From JAAYBF01 sp963716445 (GTDB lineage: Bacteria; Actinomycetota; Thermoleophilia; Solirubrobacterales; Thermoleophilaceae), in NCBI GenBank assembly GCA_963716445.1, contig OY970313.1, positions 1,612,001 to 1,676,000 on the forward strand: a DNA stretch of 64,000 nt, given 5' to 3'. A program made the translations under genes and the position numbers. The notes under the pieces are model-generated. The model saw nothing but the letters and a program-made list of their open reading frames with translations, made no database searches and was not told the origin of the DNA. Numbering within the stretch: the stretch's first letter is position 1; every line of letters starts with the position of its first letter. Of the stretch, positions 8,707 through 17,159 are shown piece by piece.

Positions 8707-9693
8707 GTGGACCTCGATCGACTCGACAGCTTCCTCGCCGAGCGCGGGCAGCCGGCGTTTCGAGCCGGCCAGGTATGGGAGTGGCTGGCACGCGGAGCTT
8801 CGTCCTACGAGCAGATGACCAACCTGCCGGCCACTCTGCGCGAGGCGCTCGCGGAAGAGCTGCCGCTCTCGTCGCTGTCGCTGGAGACCGAGGCGCTCTC
8901 GCGCGACGGAACCGAGAAGGCGCTGTTCTCCACCGCCGACGGACGGCCGCTGGAGACGGTGCTGATGCGCTACCGCGACGGGCGCCGCTCGCTGTGCCTG
9001 TCAAGCCAGTCGGGCTGCCCGCTGACCTGCACGTTCTGCGCGACCGGCTCGATGCGGTTCGGCCGCAACCTGACGGCGTCGGAGATCCTCGACCAGGCGC
9101 TGCACTTCCGTCGCAAGGAGGAGGTCGACCACGCCGTGTTCATGGGGATGGGCGAGCCGCTGCTCAACCTCGACGCCGTGCTCGCCGCCTGCGAGCGGCT
9201 GCCCGACGTCGGCATCCACCCGAGCAGCACGACGATCTCGACGGTCGGCTGGATCCCGGGCATCGACCGCCTGGCCGAGCGCGACGGCCCGACGATCCGG
9301 CTCGCGCTGTCGTTGCACGCGCCCGACGACGCGCTGCGCTCGGAGCTGATGCCGGTCAACGAGCGCTATCCGCTCGCCGACGTGCTCGACGCGTGCCGGC
9401 GCTGGAGCGAGGCGCGGCGCCGCAAGGTGTTCGTCGAGTACCTGATGCTCGGCGGCGTCAACGACCGCTACGAGCAGGCCGTCCAGCTCGCCGGGCTGCT
9501 GAAGCCGGAGAACACGTTCAAGGTCAACCTGATCCCGTACAACCCGACCGACTCGCCGTACGAGGGGTCGGGGCGCGAGGCGATCGAGGTCTTCCGGTCG
9601 GCGTTGGAGCAGCGGGGCGTGCCGGCGACGGTCCGGCTGACGCGGGGGCGCGACATCGACGCCGCGTGCGGGCAGCTCGCCGCGAAGGGGTAG
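8707..9693 (+). CDS. rlmN: 23S rRNA (adenine-2503-C2) / tRNA (adenine-37-C2) methyltransferase RlmN
   Basis: A radical-SAM methyltransferase of 328 residues counted from GTG 8707 (VDLDRLDSFLAERGQPAF). A TTG at 8659 gives a longer frame, but its extra residues do not look like the family. The N-terminal helical domain contains AGQVWEWLARGASSYEQMTN. The 4Fe-4S cluster motif CxxxCxxC is in SGCPLTCTFCATG. GMGEPLLNLDAV follows, and the second catalytic cysteine is near the end in AACGQLAAKG. It acts on ribosomal RNA and some tRNAs and supports translational fidelity. It stands alone on the plus strand and converges on scpB with 3 bp between stops. Confidence 0.93.
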   Translation: MDLDRLDSFLAERGQPAFRAGQVWEWLARGASSYEQMTNLPATLREALAEELPLSSLSLETEALSRDGTEKALFSTADGRPLETVLMRYRDGRRSLCLSSQSGCPLTCTFCATGSMRFGRNLTASEILDQALHFRRKEEVDHAVFMGMGEPLLNLDAVLAACERLPDVGIHPSSTTISTVGWIPGIDRLAERDGPTIRLALSLHAPDDALRSELMPVNERYPLADVLDACRRWSEARRRKVFVEYLMLGGVNDRYEQAVQLAGLLKPENTFKVNLIPYNPTDSPYEGSGREAIEVFRSALEQRGVPATVRLTRGRDIDAACGQLAAKG

Positions 9694-9696
9694 GAG

Positions 9697-10299
9697 CTAA
9701 TCGGCGCTCTGACGCTGCTCGCCGGCCTTGAGCAGGCGGTCCCTGAGATTCTGCTCGTCCGCCGGGGAGGGGTCGAACTGGGATATGTCCGGGAGCGCGT
9801 CGAGGGCCTCGAGGCCGAAGAGCTTCTGGAAGAGGTCGGTGGTGCGGTAGAGGACGGCGCCGAAGCGGGAGCGGCCGTGCTCGTCGATCAGGCCGCGCTC
9901 GAGCAGGGTGCCGACGGCGGACTCGGAGGCGACACCGCGGATGCGGGCGATCTCGGGGCGCGAGACCGGCTGGAGGTAGGCGACGATGCCGAGGCACTCG
10001 GCCTGCGCCTGGGTCAGCGGTGGGGTGCGCGGCTTGGCGAGCAGGCGACGGGCCGCGTCCTCGGCGACCGGGTCGGTGGCGAGCGTGAAGCCGCCGGCGA
10101 CCTCGCGCAGGACGACGCCGCGGAAGCCCTCGGCGTAGTGCTCGCGGAGGCGGTGGAGCGCCTCGACGATCTCGTCGTCGCCGGTCTGGCAGGCCTCGGC
10201 GAGCCGGTCGAGCGAGACGGGATCCGGCGAGAGGAACAGCAGCGCCTCGACGATCCGAGCGAGGTCTTGCATCCCGCTCGCCTGCTGTCCCTCGCTCAC
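9697..10299 (-). CDS. scpB: Segregation and condensation protein B
   Basis: A 200-residue tandem winged-helix protein that dimerises and binds ScpA in the SMC-ScpAB complex, organising the chromosome for segregation. The N-terminal domain has RIVEALLFLSPDPVSLDRLA. The middle has the family signature PLTQAQAECLGIVAYLQPVS then RPEIARIRG, followed by TLLERGLIDEHGRSRFGAVLYRTTDLFQKLFGLE. Its start overlaps the scpA stop by 4 bp, so the two are translationally coupled. No smc gene is in the window. Confidence 0.92.
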   Translation of the reverse strand: MSEGQQASGMQDLARIVEALLFLSPDPVSLDRLAEACQTGDDEIVEALHRLREHYAEGFRGVVLREVAGGFTLATDPVAEDAARRLLAKPRTPPLTQAQAECLGIVAYLQPVSRPEIARIRGVASESAVGTLLERGLIDEHGRSRFGAVLYRTTDLFQKLFGLEALDALPDISQFDPSPADEQNLRDRLLKAGEQRQSAD

Positions 10300-11033
10300 G
10301 CGCGGCCCGCCTTGATCGTGATCGGACCGAACGACTCGGACTGCTCCCAGTCGGCCTCGCCGGCCTTGTAGAGCTCGAGCAGGGCGAAGAGGGTGACGGC
10401 CTCGGTGACGCGGTCGGCGCCCTTGACGGCGTCGTCGAAGCTGAACGTGCCGAGCCTTCCGAGCAGCCCGCGCATGTGCGAGAGCCGCTGCTCGATCGAG
10501 ACGCGGGGGCGCGCGACGTGGCCGAGGTCGAGCTTCGGCGGCGTGCGCAGCAGGCCGCCGATCGCCTTGGCGAGCTTGGTCGGGTCGTACGCCGCCTTGG
10601 CGGCCTCGATCGACACCCGCCGCAGCTGCGGCGGCAGCGGCGCGGAGCGGTAGCGATGTCCGTCCTCGGCGGCGAGCCGCTCGGTCAGGAACTCGGCCGT
10701 CTGCTTGTAGCGGCGGTACTCGAGCATCCGGGCTAGCAGCTCCTCGGCCGCCTCGCCGGGCTCGAGGTCGAGGCCCTCCTCCTCGTCGCGCGGCAGCATC
10801 AGCCGCGACTTCAGCTCCAGCAGCGCCGCGATCAGGACGAGGAACTCGGTCGCCGCCTCGAGGTCCAGCTCACCGACGCGCTCGAGGTGGTCGACGTAGG
10901 TGAGCACGACGTCGGCGAGCTCGACCTCGAGCAGGTCGACCTCCTCGCGCAGGACGAGCGTCAGCAGCAGGTCGAAGGGACCCTGGAACACCTCCAGGTC
11001 GAGATCGAGGGCGGCGACGGACACCGCGGCCAA
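10296..11033 (-). CDS. scpA: Segregation and condensation protein A (kleisin)
   Basis: A 245-residue kleisin that bridges the two SMC heads and recruits ScpB. The N-terminal helical domain reads LEVFQGPFDLLLTLVLREEV with DLLEVELADVVLTYVDHLE following. A charged middle region and a C-terminal winged helix (FDDAVKGADRVTEAVTLFAL, LLELYKAGEADWEQ) complete it. The start is uncertain: TTG at 11033, 2 bp after the trpS stop, or GTG at 11024 in the same frame. Neither has an obvious ribosome binding site, as expected if translation continues from trpS. scpA and scpB overlap by four bases. Confidence 0.92.
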   Translation of the reverse strand: MAAVSVAALDLDLEVFQGPFDLLLTLVLREEVDLLEVELADVVLTYVDHLERVGELDLEAATEFLVLIAALLELKSRLMLPRDEEEGLDLEPGEAAEELLARMLEYRRYKQTAEFLTERLAAEDGHRYRSAPLPPQLRRVSIEAAKAAYDPTKLAKAIGGLLRTPPKLDLGHVARPRVSIEQRLSHMRGLLGRLGTFSFDDAVKGADRVTEAVTLFALLELYKAGEADWEQSESFGPITIKAGRA

Positions 11034-11035
11034 GA

Positions 11036-12025
11036 CTACGCGGGTGGGCCGACGCCCATCGCGGCGCGTACGTCCCTCAACGTCCCGGACGCGATCGCGC
11101 GGGCGCGGTCGGCGCCCTCGGCGAGCGTCGCCTCGAGCGCCGCCTCGTCGGGCCGGATCTCGGCATAGCGCTCGCGAACGGGACGCAGGTAGTCCGCGAC
11201 GGCCTCGGCGACGGCGGTCTTGAAGGCGCCGTACTGCTGGCCCTCGAACTCCCGCTCGACGTCCTCGGGAGGCCGGCCGCCGAGGACGGCGTAGATGTCG
11301 ATCAGGTTCGAGATCCCCTCCTTGCCGGGCCCGCGACGGACCTCCGAGCCCGAGTCGGTCACGGCGCTCTTGACCTTCTTGAGGATCGCCTGCTCGTCGT
11401 CGTCGACGTAGATCAGGCCGCGCTCCTCGCTGCCGGTCGTCGACATCTTGCTGGTCGGGTCCTGGAGGTCCATGATCCGCGCCCCGACCTCCGGGATCCG
11501 GTGCTCCGGGACGGTCAGCACGTCGCCGTAGGTCGCGTTGAAGCGGATCGCGACGTCGCGCATCAGCTCGACGTGCTGGCGCTGGTCGTCGCCGACCGGC
11601 ACCTCCTCGGCCCGGTAGGCGAGCACGTCCGCCGCCTGCAGCACCGGGTAGAGGAAGAGGCCCGCGGACACCAGCTCGCGCTGCTGGACGGCCTTGTCCT
11701 TGAACTGATGCATGCGGTTGAGGTCGCCGTGCGAGGTGACCGAGGAGAGCAGCCAGCAGAGCTCGGTGTGCTCATGCACGTCGCTCTGCCGGAAGAGGAT
11801 GCAGCGCGCCGGGTCGAGGCCGGACGCGAGCAGCATCGCCGCCGTGTCGTAGACGTGCCCGCGCAACTGCCCGGGCTCGTAGGCGACAGTTATCGCGTGC
11901 AAATCGACGATGCAGTAGATCGCCGGGTCGCCGCGGTCCTGTCCCTCGACGTAGCTGCGAACCGCCCCGATGTGGTTGCCGAGGTGCTTGCGCCCGGTGG
12001 GCTGGATGCCGCTGAAGATCCGCAT
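11036..12025 (-). CDS. trpS: Tryptophanyl-tRNA synthetase
   Basis: A class I aminoacyl-tRNA synthetase of 329 residues, starting at ATG 12025 (MRIFSGIQPTGRKHLGNHIG). The frame is open further upstream but that part is not family-like. The HIGH-type motif is LGNHIG near residue 15, and the KMSKS-type motif is KMSTT in DPTSKMSTTGSE. ADVLAYRAEEVPVGDDQRQH is the tryptophan/adenylate binding region. It charges tRNA-Trp for protein synthesis. It is followed immediately by scpA and preceded by the toxin gene of the vapBC pair, with 14 bp between. Confidence 0.95.
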   Translation of the reverse strand: MRIFSGIQPTGRKHLGNHIGAVRSYVEGQDRGDPAIYCIVDLHAITVAYEPGQLRGHVYDTAAMLLASGLDPARCILFRQSDVHEHTELCWLLSSVTSHGDLNRMHQFKDKAVQQRELVSAGLFLYPVLQAADVLAYRAEEVPVGDDQRQHVELMRDVAIRFNATYGDVLTVPEHRIPEVGARIMDLQDPTSKMSTTGSEERGLIYVDDDEQAILKKVKSAVTDSGSEVRRGPGKEGISNLIDIYAVLGGRPPEDVEREFEGQQYGAFKTAVAEAVADYLRPVRERYAEIRPDEAALEATLAEGADRARAIASGTLRDVRAAMGVGPPA

Positions 12026-12039
12026 GCCGGCGCCGGAGA

Positions 12040-12477
12040 CTATTCGCTCGTCAGCGCCGCCACCCGAGCACCGTCGAGTGGGTCCACCCGCTGGATTCCG
12101 GCGATCGCGTCGAGATCGGCGTCCGCGCTGACGACCGTGGCGATCCCGTGCGCGAAGGCGGTTGCGACATGGACGGCGTCGGAGATGTCGAGCTTTGGGT
12201 ACTGGTCCACCACGTCCAGCGCGCTCATGCCGACACGGCGATCGACGGGATGGACGACCGAGCACAGGGAGGCGACGTCCCTCGCGCGGGCTGTCGCGTG
12301 CTCGTCCCCCCGGCGACTCCGTTGACGCGCGACCTCCTGCAGGGTGTAGACGCTGGTCTCGCCGGTCATGCTCGAGCTCACCACCGCGCGCAGGATGTCG
12401 CGGCAGGGCTCTCGATATGGAGAGTCTTGACCCACCGCGTAGACGAAGACGTTGGTGTCGAGATAGACGCGAGTCAA
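12040..12477 (-). CDS. vapC: PIN-domain ribonuclease toxin (VapC family)
   Basis: A 145-residue PIN-domain protein. The first acidic residue is in VYLDTNVFVYAV at the N-terminus. Further conserved acidic positions are in LQEVARQ, KLDISDAVHVATAFAHGI (the D-x-x-H segment) and VSADADLDAI, so the four-acid metal site is present. VapC toxins cleave RNA, often tRNA or rRNA, and are blocked by their VapB partner. The start is a TTG at 12477 that overlaps the antitoxin stop (TTGA); no better start exists near the conserved N-terminus. The toxin sits just upstream of trpS, so transcription of the pair may read into trpS-scpA-scpB. Confidence 0.85.
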   Translation of the reverse strand: MTRVYLDTNVFVYAVGQDSPYREPCRDILRAVVSSSMTGETSVYTLQEVARQRSRRGDEHATARARDVASLCSVVHPVDRRVGMSALDVVDQYPKLDISDAVHVATAFAHGIATVVSADADLDAIAGIQRVDPLDGARVAALTSE

Positions 12478-12731
12478 TCGATCTCTCGGTCCCACATCTC
12501 CTCGAGCTCGCGCTCCAGCTCCTCCGGCGTTCCGACGGGGATCGGTGGCGCCGCGAGGAACGACTCGAGGGCGGCGATCGCCGCGGGATCGGGGCCGCTT
12601 TCGAGCTCGCGGTCGAGAGCTGTCCGAATCACGGCGCCCACGGAAGTGCGGGAGGCCGCGGCTCTCTCCCGTAGGCGTGTCATCCGTTCGTCGTCGAGCA
12701 GGACATGCACACGATGATTCAAGCCAGGCAT
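12474..12731 (-). CDS. vapB: Antitoxin, ribbon-helix-helix type (VapB-like)
   Basis: A small protein of 85 residues from ATG 12731 (MPGLNHRVHVLLDDERMTRL), or 87 residues from a GTG at 12737. The N-terminal beta strand (HRVHVLLDD) followed by two helices (ERMTRLRERAAAS, TSVGAVIRTALDREL) fits a ribbon-helix-helix DNA-binding domain. The acidic C-terminal tail (TPEELERELEEMWDREID) would wrap the toxin. It overlaps vapC by four bases. The direct repeat just upstream is the likely autoregulatory operator. The family name rests on fold pattern and its partner, not on a specific signature. Confidence 0.8.
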   Translation of the reverse strand: MPGLNHRVHVLLDDERMTRLRERAAASRTSVGAVIRTALDRELESGPDPAAIAALESFLAAPPIPVGTPEELERELEEMWDREID

Positions 12732-12753
12732 ATGCACATGCTACATGCACATG
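12732..12753 (-). promoter_or_regulatory. Direct-repeat operator candidate of the vapBC pair
   Basis: Two exact copies of the nonamer ATGCACATG (plus strand) lie at 12732-12740 and 12745-12753, a 13-bp period, ending at the antitoxin ATG at 12731. Ribbon-helix-helix antitoxins commonly bind short tandem or inverted repeats over their own promoter. The surrounding 50 bp are clearly more AT-rich than the flanks. Binding is inferred. Confidence 0.5.
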
Positions 12754-12784
12754 TGTAACAGGCCCATCACGAAAGCCGTTTCGC

Positions 12785-14299
12785 TCAGACGGCGGGCTGG
12801 CGGACGACCGGCTTCTTCGCGGCGGCGGCCTCGTCGAGTCGGCGCACGGGCGTCGTGTAGGGAGCGTTGCGGGCGATCTCGGGATCCTCGGCGGCCTCCT
12901 CGAGGATCGCCCGGACGATGCGGGCGAAGTCGTCGAGGCGCTCCTTGGTCTCGGTCTCGGTCGGCTCGATCATCAGCGCCTCTTCGACGAGCAGCGGGAA
13001 GTAGACGGTCGGCGGGTGGACGCCGTGGTCGAGCATCCGCTTGGCGACGTCGAGCGTCCTGATGCCGAGCTGCTCCTTGGCGCCACGGCCGGACAGGACG
13101 AACTCGTGCATGCAGATGCGGTCGAAGGCGATCGGCAGGTGCTCGGCGATCCCGGGCTCGGCGAGCAGGGCGCGGAGGTAGTTCGCGTTGAGGACCGCCG
13201 TCTCGGACGCCTCGCGCAGGCCCTCGCCGCCGAGCGAGCGGATGTAGGCGTAGCTGCGAACGAAGACGCCGAAGTTGCCCTGGAAGCCGCGCAGCCTACC
13301 GATCGACCGCGGCCGGTCGTGGTCGAGCGCGAAGCGCGGGCCGTGGCCGTTGTGACCTTCCTGGCGAACGACCTGCGGACGCGGGACGAACGGCTCGATG
13401 CGGTCCGACACCGCAATCGGGCCGGCGCCGGGGCCGCCGCCGCCGTGCGGCTGGGTGAACGACTTGTGCAGGTTGAAGTGGACGATGTCGAAGCCCATGT
13501 CGCCGGGCCGCGAGATGCCCATCACGGCGTTGAGGTTGGCGCCGTCGTAGTAGAGCGTCGCCCCCGCCTCGTGGACGATCGACGCGATCTCCTCGATGTT
13601 GCGGTCGAAAAGGCCGAGCGTGTTCGGGTTCGTGAGCATCAGGCAGGCGACGTCGTCGTCGGCCTTGGCGCGCAGGTCGTCGAGGTCGACGCCGCCGTGC
13701 TCGTCGGTGCCGACCTTCACGACCTCGTAGCCGGCCATCGTCACGGTCGCCGGATTGGTGCCATGGGCGGTGTCCGGCGTCAGCACCTTGTGGCGGTGCT
13801 CGCCGCGGTCCTCGTGGTAGGCGCGCGTCACCAGCAGGCCGGCCAACTCGCCATGCGAGCCCGCGCTCGGCTGCAGCGAGACGTGCGGCAGGCCGGCGAT
13901 CTCCCCGAGCGCCTGCTGGAGGTTCCACATCAGCTCGAGCGCGCCCTGGGCGTGCTCGGGATCCTGGAGCGGATGCAGGCGGGCGTGGCCGGGCAGCGCC
14001 GCGACGCGCTCGTGGAGCTTCGGGTTGTGCTTCATCGTGCACGAGCCGAGCGGGTAGAAGCCGCTGTCGAGGTCGAAGTTCTTCTTCGACAGGCCGTTGT
14101 AGTGGCGCACGATCTCCGGCTCGGAGATCTCGGGCAGCTCGGCCGGGCGCTGACGGATCGCGGACGCCGGCAGCAAGTCCTCGATCGGCACCTCGGGCAC
14201 GTCGGTGACCGGCGGCGTGAAGGCGCGCCGTCCCTCGACCGACTTCTCGTAGATCGTTCGAGCTTGGTCCGCCTCTCTCGGATCGAGGACGGCGTTCAT
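12785..14299 (-). CDS. gcvPB: Glycine dehydrogenase (decarboxylating), subunit 2
   Basis: The 504-residue PLP-carrying half of the P-protein, which decarboxylates glycine and passes the aminomethyl group to lipoyl-GcvH. The cofactor lysine is in DIVHFNLHKSFTQPHGGGGP, and the glycine-rich loop follows it. FYPLGSCTMKHNPKLHE near residue 75 and SAGSHGELAGLL are family markers. The start ATG at 14299 overlaps the gcvPA stop by four bases. Many bacteria carry one 950-residue GcvP; here it is split into two subunits, as in Thermotoga and Bacillus. It is the last gene of the ftsZ-gcvT-gcvH-gcvPA-gcvPB run. Confidence 0.95.
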   Translation of the reverse strand: MNAVLDPREADQARTIYEKSVEGRRAFTPPVTDVPEVPIEDLLPASAIRQRPAELPEISEPEIVRHYNGLSKKNFDLDSGFYPLGSCTMKHNPKLHERVAALPGHARLHPLQDPEHAQGALELMWNLQQALGEIAGLPHVSLQPSAGSHGELAGLLVTRAYHEDRGEHRHKVLTPDTAHGTNPATVTMAGYEVVKVGTDEHGGVDLDDLRAKADDDVACLMLTNPNTLGLFDRNIEEIASIVHEAGATLYYDGANLNAVMGISRPGDMGFDIVHFNLHKSFTQPHGGGGPGAGPIAVSDRIEPFVPRPQVVRQEGHNGHGPRFALDHDRPRSIGRLRGFQGNFGVFVRSYAYIRSLGGEGLREASETAVLNANYLRALLAEPGIAEHLPIAFDRICMHEFVLSGRGAKEQLGIRTLDVAKRMLDHGVHPPTVYFPLLVEEALMIEPTETETKERLDDFARIVRAILEEAAEDPEIARNAPYTTPVRRLDEAAAAKKPVVRQPAV

Positions 14300-15642
14300 G
14301 CCGGCTGTCCCTCGCGCACGCCGCCCAGGACGGACGCCAGCCGGTCGATGTCGGCCTTGGTGCGGCGCTCGGTGATCGCGACCAGCAGGCCGTCGCCGTA
14401 CTCCGGGTAGTCGGCGCCGAGGCGGTAGCCGGGGTTGATCCCGGCGGCGCGGGCGCGCTCGACGAGCCCGTCGAGGTCCGGCACGCGGACCGCGAACTCG
14501 CGGACGACCGGCCCCGGGTTGATCGCCTCGAGGCCGAGCGCCTCACGCGCGTAGTGGGTGCGGCGCAGCATCAGCTCGCCGAGCTCGACGAGGCCGCGCT
14601 TGCCGAGCCACGACAGGTAGATCGTCCCGGCGAGCGCGTTGAGCGCCTGCGCGGTGCAGATGTTGTGCGTCGCCTTCTCGCGCCGGATGTGCTGCTCGCG
14701 GGTCTGGAGCGTCAGGACGAAGCCGCGCTTGCCGTCGACGTCGACCGTCTCGCCGGCGATCCGGCCGGGCAGCTTGCGGATGAAGCGCTCGGCGGCGGCG
14801 AAGAAGCCGAACGAGGGGCCGCCGAAGTCGAGCCGGTTGCCGAGCGTCTGGCCCTCGCCGACGCAGAGGTCGGCGCCGAGCGCGCCGGGCGGCTCGAGGA
14901 CTCCTAGCGGCAGCGGGTCGGCGACGACGACGAACAGCGCGCCGGTTCGCTTGGCGGCCTCGCCGAGCGTGCCGAGCTCCTCGACGCTGCCGAGGAAGTT
15001 CGGCTGCTGGACGAAGACCGCGGCGGTGTCGTCGTCGACGAGCGCCGCGAGCGCGTCGAGGTCGGTGACGCCCTCGGCGTCGAGCCCGGCCTCCGCCACG
15101 GTCATCGCATAGCCCCTGGCATGAGTCGCGAGCGTGTCGCGCGAATGCGGGTGCAGGCCGCGCGAGACGACGAGCTTCGTCCGCTTGGTCTCCAGCTTGG
15201 CCAGGTAGCCGGCGGCCGCGACCGCCGACGGGCCCTCGTAGACCGACGCGTTCGAGACGGGCAGTCCGGTCAGCTCGGAGATCGCCGTCTGGTACTCGAA
15301 CATCACCTGGAGCCCGCCCTGGGAGATCTCCGGCTGGTAGGGCGTGTACGGCGTCAGGAACTCCGAGCGCTGGAGGATCGAGTCGATCAGCGACGGCACG
15401 TAGTGGTCGTACATGCCGGCGCCGAGGAAGCTCGTCTCCTCGTCGCAGTGCGTGTTGCGCGCCGCGAGCGCCGCCAGGTGGTCGAAGACGTCCTGCTCCG
15501 CCATCCCGGCTGGCAGGTCGAGCGGGCGCTGCAGGCGCACGCCGTCGGGGATCTCGGCGAACAGGGCGTCGACGGAGTCGACGCCGATCGCGTCGAGCAT
15601 CGCCTGCTCGTCGGCTGCGGTTGCGGAGGTGTAGCGGCTCAT
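14296..15642 (-). CDS. gcvPA: Glycine dehydrogenase (decarboxylating), subunit 1
   Basis: A 448-residue subunit that pairs with gcvPB to form the P-protein of the glycine cleavage system. The N-terminus (SRYTSATAADEQAMLDAIGV) and the segment TPYTPYQPEISQGGLQVMFE followed by YQTAISELTGLPVSNASVYE are typical. GPSFGFFAAAERFIRKLPGR and TREQHIRREKATHNICTAQA lie in the C-terminal half. It lacks the PLP lysine, as expected for this subunit. It follows gcvH after 14 bp and overlaps gcvPB by 4 bp, consistent with stoichiometric expression. Confidence 0.95.
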   Translation of the reverse strand: MSRYTSATAADEQAMLDAIGVDSVDALFAEIPDGVRLQRPLDLPAGMAEQDVFDHLAALAARNTHCDEETSFLGAGMYDHYVPSLIDSILQRSEFLTPYTPYQPEISQGGLQVMFEYQTAISELTGLPVSNASVYEGPSAVAAAGYLAKLETKRTKLVVSRGLHPHSRDTLATHARGYAMTVAEAGLDAEGVTDLDALAALVDDDTAAVFVQQPNFLGSVEELGTLGEAAKRTGALFVVVADPLPLGVLEPPGALGADLCVGEGQTLGNRLDFGGPSFGFFAAAERFIRKLPGRIAGETVDVDGKRGFVLTLQTREQHIRREKATHNICTAQALNALAGTIYLSWLGKRGLVELGELMLRRTHYAREALGLEAINPGPVVREFAVRVPDLDGLVERARAAGINPGYRLGADYPEYGDGLLVAITERRTKADIDRLASVLGGVREGQPA

Positions 15643-15656
15643 CGAGGGGTCAGCCC

Positions 15657-16040
15657 CTAGGCAAGCAGATCGCGGTAGGCGGCCACGTCGAGCAGGTCGT
15701 CGATCTCGCTCGGGTCGCTCAGCTTGACCTTCACCAGCCAGCCGTCGCCGTAGGGGTCGTCGTTGATCTTCTCCGGGCTGTCCGAGAGCGCGCCGTTGAC
15801 CTCGACGACCTCGCCGGAGAGCGGCGCGAACACGTCGGACACCGCCTTGACCGACTCGACCTCGGCGTAGGCCTGGTCCTTGCTCACGGTCGCGCCGACG
15901 TCGGGCGGGTCGTAGAAGACGACCTCGCCGAGCGCGTCCTGGGCGTACCAGGTGACGCCGAAGGTGGCGACGTCGCCGTCGATCCGCGCCCAGTCGTGCT
16001 CGGGGTGGTACTTCAGCTCCTCGGGGTAGTCGGCTGCCAC
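15657..16040 (-). CDS. gcvH: Glycine cleavage system H protein (lipoyl carrier)
   Basis: A 127-residue lipoyl-domain protein that shuttles the aminomethyl group between the P, T and L proteins. YPEELKYHPEHDWARIDGDV starts the domain, and the lipoylated lysine is in VESVKAVSDVFAPLSGEVVE. DDPYGDGWLVKVK is the usual C-terminal half marker. Full length for the family. It lies between gcvT (13 bp upstream) and gcvPA (14 bp downstream). No lipoate attachment genes or lpd are in the window. Confidence 0.96.
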   Translation of the reverse strand: MAADYPEELKYHPEHDWARIDGDVATFGVTWYAQDALGEVVFYDPPDVGATVSKDQAYAEVESVKAVSDVFAPLSGEVVEVNGALSDSPEKINDDPYGDGWLVKVKLSDPSEIDDLLDVAAYRDLLA

Positions 16041-16053
16041 TCGCGGTCTCCTC

Positions 16054-17130
16054 TTAGTGCGCGTACAGGGGCTTGCTGCGGATCTCGGCCGCGCGCCGCT
16101 TGCCGCGCACGTCGACCTCGATCGGTGTTCCGGGCTCGGCCGCGGCGACCGGGACGTAGGCCATCCCGATCCCGACCTCCAGGCAGGGCGACAGGCTTCC
16201 GCTGGTCACCACGCCGGGACCGTGCTCGGTGCCGACGGGGTTGCCCTGGCGCGGGATGCCCGGGCCGGTGAAGGCGAACGGCGCCAGCCTGTCCGCGGGC
16301 TCGCAGCCGCGCAGCGCGTCGGCGCCGACGAAGCCGGTGTCGAGCTTGCAGGCCCAGGCGAGGCCGGCCTCGATCGGATTGCGGTCGAGCGAGAGGTCGT
16401 TGCCGTAGAGGTGGAAGCAGGCCTCGAGGCGCAGCGTGTCGCGGGCGCCGAGACCGGCGGGCGTCGCGCCCTCGGCCAGCAGAGCGTCCCAGACGTCGCC
16501 GGCGCGCTCCGGGGGCGCGAGGATCTCGACCCCGTCCTCGCCCGTGTAGCCGGTCCCGCAGACCAGGCACTCGGCGCCGGCCACGGTCAGCGCGGCGGTG
16601 CGCATCCGGGCGGGTAGCTCGCCGTCGGCGAGCCGGGCGACGGCGGCGCGCGCCTCCGGGCCCTGGACGGCGAGCATCGCGTGGCGGTCGGCGGCGTCGG
16701 CGACCTCGACGTCGAAGCCCGCGGCGTGCTCGGCCAGCCAGGCGAAGTCGCGCTCGTGGTTGGACGCGTTGGTGACCGTCAGGAAGCGCCGCCCGTCGCC
16801 CGGCAGGCGGTAGGTGAAGAGATCGTCGAGCACGCCGCCGTCCTCGCGGCACAGCAGCGCGTACTGGGCGCCCCCGTCGGCCAGCTCGGCGAGGTCGTTC
16901 GACAGCATCCGCTGCAGGAACGTCTCGGCGTCGGGGCCGGTCGTCTCGACCTGCCCCATGTGGGAGACGTCGAAGACGCCGGCGGCGCTGCGGACGGCGA
17001 CGTGCTCCTGTCGCACGCCCTCGTACTGGACCGGCATCTCCCAGCCGGCGAACGGCGTCAGCCGGGCGCCGGCCGCCTCGTGGCGGTCGTGCAGCGGCGT
17101 GCGGCGCAGGGTCTCGGCGGCTGGAGGCAA
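16054..17130 (-). CDS. gcvT: Aminomethyltransferase (glycine cleavage T protein)
   Basis: A 358-residue folate-dependent enzyme that releases ammonia from aminomethyl-lipoyl-GcvH and makes 5,10-methylene-THF. LTPFAGWEMPVQYEGVRQEH and GVFDVSHMGQVETTGPDAE are N-terminal landmarks, GYTGEDGVEILAPPE lies in the middle, and RDTLRLEACFHLYGNDLS with DRNPIEAGLAWACKLD marks the C-terminal half. The reading frame is open far upstream through ftsZ, so the start was chosen as TTG 17130 (LPPAAETLRRTPLHDRHEAA), which gives the family's usual N-terminus. That start lies only 29 bp after the ftsZ stop, so gcvT is probably co-transcribed with ftsZ. Confidence 0.92.
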   Translation of the reverse strand: MPPAAETLRRTPLHDRHEAAGARLTPFAGWEMPVQYEGVRQEHVAVRSAAGVFDVSHMGQVETTGPDAETFLQRMLSNDLAELADGGAQYALLCREDGGVLDDLFTYRLPGDGRRFLTVTNASNHERDFAWLAEHAAGFDVEVADAADRHAMLAVQGPEARAAVARLADGELPARMRTAALTVAGAECLVCGTGYTGEDGVEILAPPERAGDVWDALLAEGATPAGLGARDTLRLEACFHLYGNDLSLDRNPIEAGLAWACKLDTGFVGADALRGCEPADRLAPFAFTGPGIPRQGNPVGTEHGPGVVTSGSLSPCLEVGIGMAYVPVAAAEPGTPIEVDVRGKRRAAEIRSKPLYAH

Positions 17131-17159
17131 CGCCGCCGGGAGGCTACCTGGCCGGGGGG

